Source: Nissolia schottii
Lineage: Eukaryota; Streptophyta; Magnoliopsida; Fabales; Fabaceae
Direction: 5' to 3'
DNA: 64,000 nt
Assembly: GCA_003254905.1 (NCBI GenBank)
Contig: QANU01099983.1
Span: 248,001-312,000 of the forward strand
Positions 57,976 to 64,000 of the stretch are shown here, in pieces. The notes under the pieces were generated by a model. That model was not told the DNA's origin and did not search any database. It was given only the letters and a program-made list of their open reading frames with translations. Each line of letters starts with the position of its first letter. Position 1 is the first letter of the stretch. The translations under genes and the position numbers were made by a program.

Positions 57976-59503
57976 NTATCTCCAAAGCCAAGCAACAGGC
58001 CAAGAAAATCCCGAATAGGCCCCTTATTCCATAGAAAGTTAACCCAATTACGGCAAGAAAGTAATGGAAAAAAAAAAAGCGTCATCATTCTCCAGCGAAT
58101 GCGAATTGAAGCTCGGAAACAGTAGGATGACTTCTAGTGTGAGAGGATGGATGCAAAAAATGATACCTTGGTAGACCTCCATAACTCCCTCTATCGGGTT
58201 AACCCTAACGCGATGCTGGCTCAACATCCAAAAAAGCCACCGTATTTGCCAGCCGCAAAGGAGGGTACAAGTTTGCATGAGGCCACAACAGCTCTTGGAC
58301 AGAAAGCAGCGAGAAAGAATGGTGCGAGGGAACCCGTGATGGAACCTACTAATCAAGATCTCTTGGTGAGTATTGCTAATGATCTGCCTCTTAATCTTGT
58401 GAATAGATAGGTAGAAGGGTCCTCAAGTGTGTGTGATAAACCATTCCTAGATGAAGTCGGGATGGCTAATGGTGGAGGCGTGATGACCACCGAGGAGAGT
58501 TACAGGGCTAGATTTATTATTCTTTTAGAGACTCATGTTCCTGGTGAGAAAGCTAGAAAAGTTATCCACAAATTTGGGTGTGTTGGCATGTATGTTTAGG
58601 ATGGTGTGGGATTTCTTGGGGGTATTTGGTGTATATGGGACTCCATTGTTTGTTCTATCCATGTTCTCCAATCCCACATGCAGTTTGTGCACATGAAAGT
58701 CATTTTTAATTTGGGAGATCCTTGGTTCTTCACTATGATGTATAGTAGTCCTACTATAATCTAAGGAGGGAGTTGTGGAATGGTATTTTAAATATTTCTA
58801 CTAGCTTGGATGGCTAGTGGTGTGTTGGCAGGGATTTTAACTCTACTTTGAGCTTTGCAGACACAGGTGACTCTCCTTCATCATCTTGTGACTCTTCTCA
58901 TTTTAATGATACCTTGAATCTTAGTGGTTTGTCTGACAATGGTTTTCAAGGACAAGCTTTAACCGGCTAAAACAGGATTACCAAGAGAAAACTTGATAGA
59001 GTTGTTGCCAACTCTCTTTGGATAAACAGGTTCCAAGAAGGTTCTGTATGTCATCTTCTGAAGCTAAAAAGCGATCACATTCTTATTTGCTTATCTTGTC
59101 ATTCTGGGGCCGAGGATTAACCAGGGGTGCGACCTTTCTGTTTCTTGACTTCTTGGTAGCTGAATGATGATTTTAAAGCTTTTCTCAAGGATGTTTGGGA
59201 TCCAACTGGTCAATTGCTTGAAAATGTTGCGATGTTTACTGAAAAGGTTAAGCATTGGAATAAAGTTGTCTTTGGCCACATCAAGGGAAGGAAAGTTAGA
59301 ATTCTTATCCGTCTGGAGGGCATTTCTTGTTGTGAAGACTCTTAGACCAATCTGTTCCTTATTGATCTTAACAGGAGACTCTAAAAGGAGTACGAGAGTC
59401 TTCTTATCCAGGAAGAGGCTACAAATGGATCTAATGTAGGGATAAGAACACAAATTATTTTCATAGTAAAACTGTTGGGAGGAAGAGAAGGAATAAAATT
59501 GGT

Positions 59504-60640
59504 ATGCTAAAAAATGGGGATAGAGAAAAGATTGACAACCCTCAAGTGCTGAGGATTATGAGGATTATCTTTTTCTCTAAGCTCTATAAGGATGACTTGT
59601 TGGTTGAGAGTTTTCCTATTTTGGGTGCCTTTCCAAATCTCTCTGATGCTGAGCAAAGCTCTCTTAGTAAGCCTATTTCTGATGATGAAATCCGGGTGGT
59701 GGTGTTCTCTATGGGAAGTCTTAAAGCTCTTGAACCGGATGGTATCCCCCCTTCTATTAGAATAATTGGGACTTGGTGGGTCTGTCCTTATCTCAGTGGG
59801 TTATGACAGTCTTTAGCAATCCGGAGACTATTTCTTCTACTAATGGTAGAATCATATCTCTAATCCTTAAGGTTGAGACCCTTGAGACGTTTTCTAATTT
59901 TCAGCTCATATCCCTTTGCAAAGTTAGCTCCAATATTGTGAACAAGATTATAACTACTAGGATGAAAGCTGTGATGGAAAAACTGGCGGGTCTGGCCCAA
60001 AGCAGCTTTGTTCCTAATAGACCCAGTTCAGATAATGTCCTTATTGTTCAGGAGGTTGGTTACTCCATGTTTAATAAGATGGGCAATACCAATTTCATGG
60101 CTATGAAGCTTGATCTTGAGAAAGCTTATGATAGACCGAAATGGACGTTTATCCATAATACTCTTGATATTGGCTTCCTCGATCATTTGATTGATATTAT
60201 CTGGTACAACATTTCGTTTAATGTTATGCAAATCCTGTGGAATGAGGAATTGTTAGACTGCTTCCTTCCAGCCAGGGGGATTAGACAGGGCGATCCTTTG
60301 TGCTCTTACCTGTTGCTTTGTCTTGAGCACACGTCCTAATTGATTTGAGTTGTTACGGAAAATGGTGTGTGGTCCCCCATCCAAATTTCTAGGAACGGTC
60401 CCAAATTATCTCATATTTGCTTTGTGAATAATATTATGTTATTTGCTAAAACGTCTATGGATCAGGTGGATGTCGTCAGGAGTGTCCTCGACTCCTTCTG
60501 CGCTAGCTCTAGTCAGAAAGTTAGCATCAGAAATCTTGCATTTTCTTCTCTAAGAATGTTAATCATGTTAGGAGAAATGAGCTCAATCATGCGTTGGGAG
60601 TCCATCTGGGAGTCCATATTACTACTAACCTAAGTAGATA
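59504..60640 (+). pseudogene. LINE reverse transcriptase fragment
   Basis: Conserved RT blocks are visible: LISLCKVSSNIVNKIITTRM, QSSFVPNRPSSDNVLIVQE, MKLDLEKAYDRPKW and ARGIRQGDPLCSYL. The catalytic box, usually FADD, reads FVNN (near 60420), so activity is lost. The frame changes at least twice. Confidence 0.85.
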
Positions 60641-61989
60641 TTTGGGAGGTCTGTCTTACTAATGATCGTTGCAAAGCCCAGGACTTTGATTATATTATCG
60701 GTAGGATGCAAGGTAAGCTCAATGGTTAGAATTCCAACACATTGTTTTTGGTAGAGCGCATTACTCTAGCTCAGGCTACCCTAGCTACCATTCCTACCTA
60801 TGTTATGCAAATTGTGAAGATGCTTGTGAAAGCTTGTAACCATATTGATCAAATTTGTAGGACGTTCATTTGGGGAGAATTTGGAAAGCGGCGCTGCATG
60901 AATCTTATTGGGTGGGATAAAGTCTGCAGGCCCAAATCAGAAGGGGGCTTGGGGTTTAGAAAAGCTAGGGACTTAAGTGATGCTTTTCTGATGAAAATTG
61001 CCTGGGGCTTGATTGCAAGGGTTAAGATTATGAGAGCTAAATATAGGTGTGGTGAAAATCTTATTTTGAAAGTCCAAACGAGAAGCTACGCCTCGAATTC
61101 CTAGAGGGGTATTACTCCTGTTTGGCATCTGGTAAAAAATAATATTATCTGGCGCATTGACAATGGTCGCTCTATTATCTTTTGGGATGATCATTGGGTT
61201 GCAGATATTAATAGTTTGTGTGACTTTGCTATCTTTGACACTGGTACTATGTAGAAAACTGTCTGATTATGCCATTAATGGTATCTGGGACACTAAGAAG
61301 CTCCGCTAGGTTGTTCCTTTGGAGTTCGTTGATATAATTATGGTTATAAAAGCTCCTGACCCCCCTCTTGGCTTGGATGTTGTTGGATGGTTCCCTATGA
61401 TGAGTGGGGTCTTTAACTTCCAATCAGCTTATGATGTGGTTAGATTGGGGAATGGGGGTCAAAATAGGGTGTTTGATGCTATTTGGAAGATTAATGGGCC
61501 TCAGAGAATTGATGTTTTCATGTGATTGGTGGCTCATGGGGTCTCTTTACCAATCTGACTAGGTGGATTAGATGGATGACAAACGATCCCATTTGTGTTG
61601 TTTGTGGCACAGTTGAAGAATCAGTACTCCATGTGCTCCGGGACTGTAAAATTGCGGAGGCGATGCGGAAGAGCATTGTGCATAACTCTTGTTTCGATTC
61701 CTTTATGCACTCTTTTTTGATGATTGGGTGAAGGAAAATGTGTTAACAAGATTTCAATATACTAAAAAGGTGTGGATTTACATCTCCTGTTCGCTATTAC
61801 CATTAGCTCCTTCTGGCAAACTTGAAATGAGTGGTTGTTTGAGAACATTGCCACCTGCCATTGGACTTATTAGATAAGGTTGTTTTGGTGGCGAAAGACT
61901 ACCAGCTAGCTATGGACACCTTACATAAAGCCAGAGTTGTGATCCCTTGCTTTAACGTGTTGCACATTACTTGGGACTTCCTTCTGTAG

Positions 61990-62480
61990 GTTGGTTTAAG
62001 CTGAATGTGGATGGCTCTGTTCAGAATTAAGGTACATATGCTGCTTGGTGGGACATTCTCAGGGATAGTCATGGTAAGTTCATTGCTTCTTTCTACCAAA
62101 ACCTTGGGTCTTGCTCGTTCAATTTTGTTGAGCTCTGGGGTGCCTTTGTTGGCATCTCTTGGGCAGTCCTTCGGGGTTTCAACAAGTGTTTATTGAGTTG
62201 GACTCCAAGAGTGTGGTGAACTTTATTCATGACCTTTTGAATCCCAGCCATCCTTGTTCCCCCTTCTCCAAAGCTATTCAGGTTGTCCTCAATAGGGATT
62301 GGATTGTCCAGGTTAAGCACGTCTACAGGTAAGCAAATTCTTGTGTTGATAGTTTGGCTAAACATGGTCATAGTTTACTTCTAGGCTTCCAGGTCTTTGA
62401 TAATGTGCCTAATTTTCTTTCTCTTGCTTTGCTTGTCGATAGGGCGGGTACATTGATTCCCTGTGTTGTGGGAGTATAGT
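61990..62480 (+). pseudogene. LINE RNase H-like remnant
   Basis: GWFKLNVDGSVQN followed by a stop, then FNFVELWGAF and WAVLRGFNKC, match the plant-type RNase H domain found at the end of plant L1 elements. Several stops interrupt it. Confidence 0.65.
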
Positions 62481-62941
62481 TTTGCAAGATTGTGGTCCCT
62501 GTCGTGTCTCCTTGTTCCAACAAAACGAAAGTACAGATAATACACAATTTTTTTGTTGTCTCAATAAACAAACAAAATATTTCTGTCCATGTGTCTCAGT
62601 ATTTCTGTATTATCTCAGTAAACAAATGCTGCCTGGAAGAGGATAAGTCCCTAAATTAAAAAAACACCTTTTAATTATTGAAATCTTTTATTTTTTACAA
62701 ACTAAAATTTTGCAAACAATGAATGGGCTTATTGGGCCGTCTTTCTTCCAAGCCAGCGTCACACAACAAATACCACGCGGGAATTGTTTGGTTTTGCAGC
62801 GCGCGCGCGCTCTCTCTCTGTGTTTCTTACAGGGAAAGTAAAGCAAGTAGTAACCGTAATTCGGTAATTGTAACCGTCAGACGCAAGGCAGAGAGCTCCA
62901 CGTCCACGGTTATAACGCGCCTACTCCACCCTCTCTTCTTG

Positions 62942-62951
62942 CCACGTGTCC
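62942..62951 (+). promoter_or_regulatory. ABRE / G-box
   Basis: CCACGTGTCC contains the ACGTGTC core bound by abscisic-acid-responsive bZIP factors. It lies 80-90 bases before the TATA box. ERD7-type genes are dehydration-inducible, so the site fits, but function is inferred. Confidence 0.55.
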
Positions 62952-63031
62952 CTTTCTCCCCCATGTCGGTTTCGTTTCCCCCTTATTCTTATCTTTGTCC
63001 TAATCTCAATCAATTGCCCCACACAGCACGC

Positions 63032-63041
63032 TATATATATT
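63032..63041 (+). promoter_or_regulatory. TATA box
   Basis: TATATATATT lies about 50-58 bases before the ATG of the senescence-associated gene. Confidence 0.55.
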
Positions 63042-63089
63042 ACATTCCCATCTTCGTGTGTGTTCATCTTCACTTCACAAATCACAACC

Positions 63090-63859
63090 ATGTCTTCTTC
63101 TTCCATGTATCCTTCAATTAATCATGAAGATTCAAACACCGCTGTTCTACCAATCGAGCACGTCCTGGTCACAGTCCCCGGTGTCTTCCTCCACCTCATA
63201 GAGAAAGACTCCAGCGTCCAGCTCGCTTCCGGCGACCTCACCATATCCAGCCTCAAGGAAGGCGACAACGTCGTCGCCGTCCTCGCCAGAATCGGCGACC
63301 AAATCCAGTGGCCGCTCGCCAAGGACGTGCCGGCTGTAAAGCTCGACGAATCTCACTACTTCTTCACCCTCCGCGTCCCTCACAGCACCCTCACCACCGA
63401 ATCGGAGAAAGGTTCCAACGAGGTTCTGAACTACGGGTTGACCATAGCTTCGAAAGGTCAAGAGCGCGTGTTGAAGGAGCTCGATGAGGTTCTGGAGAAG
63501 TACAGTTTTCTGTCGGAGGAGAGGGTGGAGGGAATTGGCGGATGGGAGGTTTTGGAAGGAGGGAGGGTTTTGCCGAAGGAGACGTCGCCGGAGGAGTTGA
63601 GGGAGTCGGGGGAGAAGAGGGAGTTGGTGGAGGAGAGCTCTGCCGCTTACTGGACCACCCTGGCCCCCAACGTGGAGGATTACAGCGGCCGGTTTGCAAG
63701 GTGGATTGCGGCCGGGTCCGGTCAGGTCGTTAGGGGGATCCTGTGGTGCGGGGATGTCACCGTGGAGAGGCTCAAGTGGGGGAACCAGTTCTTGAAGAAG
63801 AGGATGCAGCCTGGTTCACAATCCCAAATTAGTCCTCAAGCCATGGAGAGGATGCAAAG
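63090..63859 (+). CDS. senescence/dehydration-associated protein (ERD7-like), first exon only
   Basis: The exon runs from the ATG at 63090 to a donor AAAG|GTATTG at 63859/63860 and codes about 256 residues. The apparent stop at 63887 lies in the intron. It contains the plant-specific start of senescence proteins (VLVTVPGVFLHLIEKDSSVQ, ITSLKEGD-like turn, YFFTLRVP) and the beginning of the senescence/spartin domain (AAYWTTLAPNVEDYSGRFAR, IAAGSGQVVRGILWCGDVTV, WGNQFLKKRM). Family proteins are about 400-450 residues, so the hydrophobic C-terminal part is beyond the window. In-frame ATG at 62946 exists but lies upstream of the TATA box, so 63090 is preferred. Relatives respond to drought and cold and associate with membranes. 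The precise role is not known from sequence. Confidence 0.9.
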
Positions 63860-64000
63860 GTATTGGAATTTGGAACTTCCACCCTGATCTGATTTCAATG
63901 TTTAAGCCCGTTGGTACATAAAAGTTAAAAAAACAGCTTATCACAAAAGAATTTTTTGAATAATAACTTATGAATTGAACAAGACCAAACTTAAAAATAT
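63860..64000 (+). other. first intron of the senescence-associated gene (partial)
   Basis: AT-rich intron sequence running off the window. The phrase CTTATCACAAAAG and CTTATGAATTGAAC recalls a diverged repeat near 33360-33400. Confidence 0.6.

Larger units (their letters stand above)
57230..62560 (+). mobile_element. LINE (L1-type non-LTR retrotransposon), decayed
   Basis: Fragments occur in canonical order: an ORF1-like DUF4283 segment, an endonuclease-like segment (about 58515-58850, WCVWD and GDFNST-like remnants), reverse transcriptase (about 59504-60640), a zinc-binding linker (PICVVCGTVEESVLHVLRDC, near 61585-61645) and an RNase H remnant (61990-62480). Many stops and frameshifts break it, and one base (57976) is unresolved. 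The 3' end lies near 62560; a clear poly(A) tail and target duplication were not found, so both borders are approximate. Confidence 0.85.
62561..63089. other. promoter region of the senescence-associated gene
   Basis: Includes a (GC)n(CT)n run at about 62803-62819, an ABRE/G-box at 62942-62951 and a TATA box at 63032-63041. Confidence 0.6.

Noticed and set aside
57748..62480. Series of plus-strand ORFs as separate host genes
   Set aside because: Together they are the ordered remains of one LINE, broken by stops and frameshifts.
62946..63089. In-frame N-terminal extension of the ERD7-like protein from the ATG at 62946
   Set aside because: This ATG lies upstream of the TATA box at 63032, and family proteins start near MSSSSMYP.
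1..64000. CRISPR array, operon or phage-like content
   Set aside because: The window is spliced plant nuclear DNA; no array of equal spacers or prokaryotic gene layout occurs.

Overview
This 64 kb window is plant nuclear DNA. The intergenic DNA is AT-rich, the genes are spliced at GT-AG (once probably GC-AG) junctions, and there are plant-type copia, LINE, SINE, MITE, CACTA and Mutator-like elements. The gene content (nodulin-like MFS transporter, SBT1.6-type subtilase, ADF5-type cofilin) and repeat style suggest a dicot, most likely a legume such as soybean; the species is inference. No bacterial operon, CRISPR or rRNA gene is seen. Three isolated N bases (8870, 47219, 57976) mark unresolved positions.

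Genes left to right: (1) GPI-anchored thaumatin-like protein, 341-2117 (+); (2) GH10 endo-beta-1,4-xylanase with a CBM22-like N-terminal domain, 3525-6607 (-), 8 exons, with an inverted pair of Au-type SINEs in the last intron and a slightly degenerate antisense tRNA-Glu(CTC) in intron 3; (3) nodulin-like MFS transporter, 9602-12165 (-); (4) single-pass membrane cyclophilin (CYP21-1 type), 24715-27174 (+); (5) choline-transporter-like protein, 30069-32814 (+); (6) ADF5-type actin-depolymerizing factor, 37920-38591 (+); (7) intronless SBT1.6-type subtilase, 53376-55685 (+); (8) first exon of a senescence/dehydration-associated (ERD7-like) gene, 63090-63859 (+), continuing past the window. From memory, MFS, cyclophilin, ADF and subtilase lie in the same order as At4g34950, At4g34960, At4g34970 and At4g34980 in Arabidopsis, so the unit looks like an old conserved block expanded by transposons.

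Mobile DNA fills much of the space between genes. A 5'-truncated copia element (minus strand, one 3' LTR) lies at 19436-23055. A decayed LINE (plus strand) lies at about 57230-62560. A 1258-bp Mutator-like element lies at 27338-28595 with a perfect 9-bp target duplication and roughly 277-bp terminal inverted repeats made of hairpins. The most complex locus is 42071-46923: a CACTA-type element (AAT target duplication) carrying two exons of a nucleobase-ascorbate transporter gene, into which a 2067-bp Mutator-like element carrying a trehalose-6-phosphate synthase exon has inserted, plus a Tourist-like MITE. Further MITEs lie near 8.1, 15.0, 17.2 and 18.1 kb, and an unclassified hairpin-array element near 50.0 kb.

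The host genes are functionally independent (cell wall, defence, secretory folding, membrane transport, actin, proteolysis, stress). What links them is position. The most unusual content is the nested, gene-fragment-carrying transposon complex and its hairpin-rich termini.
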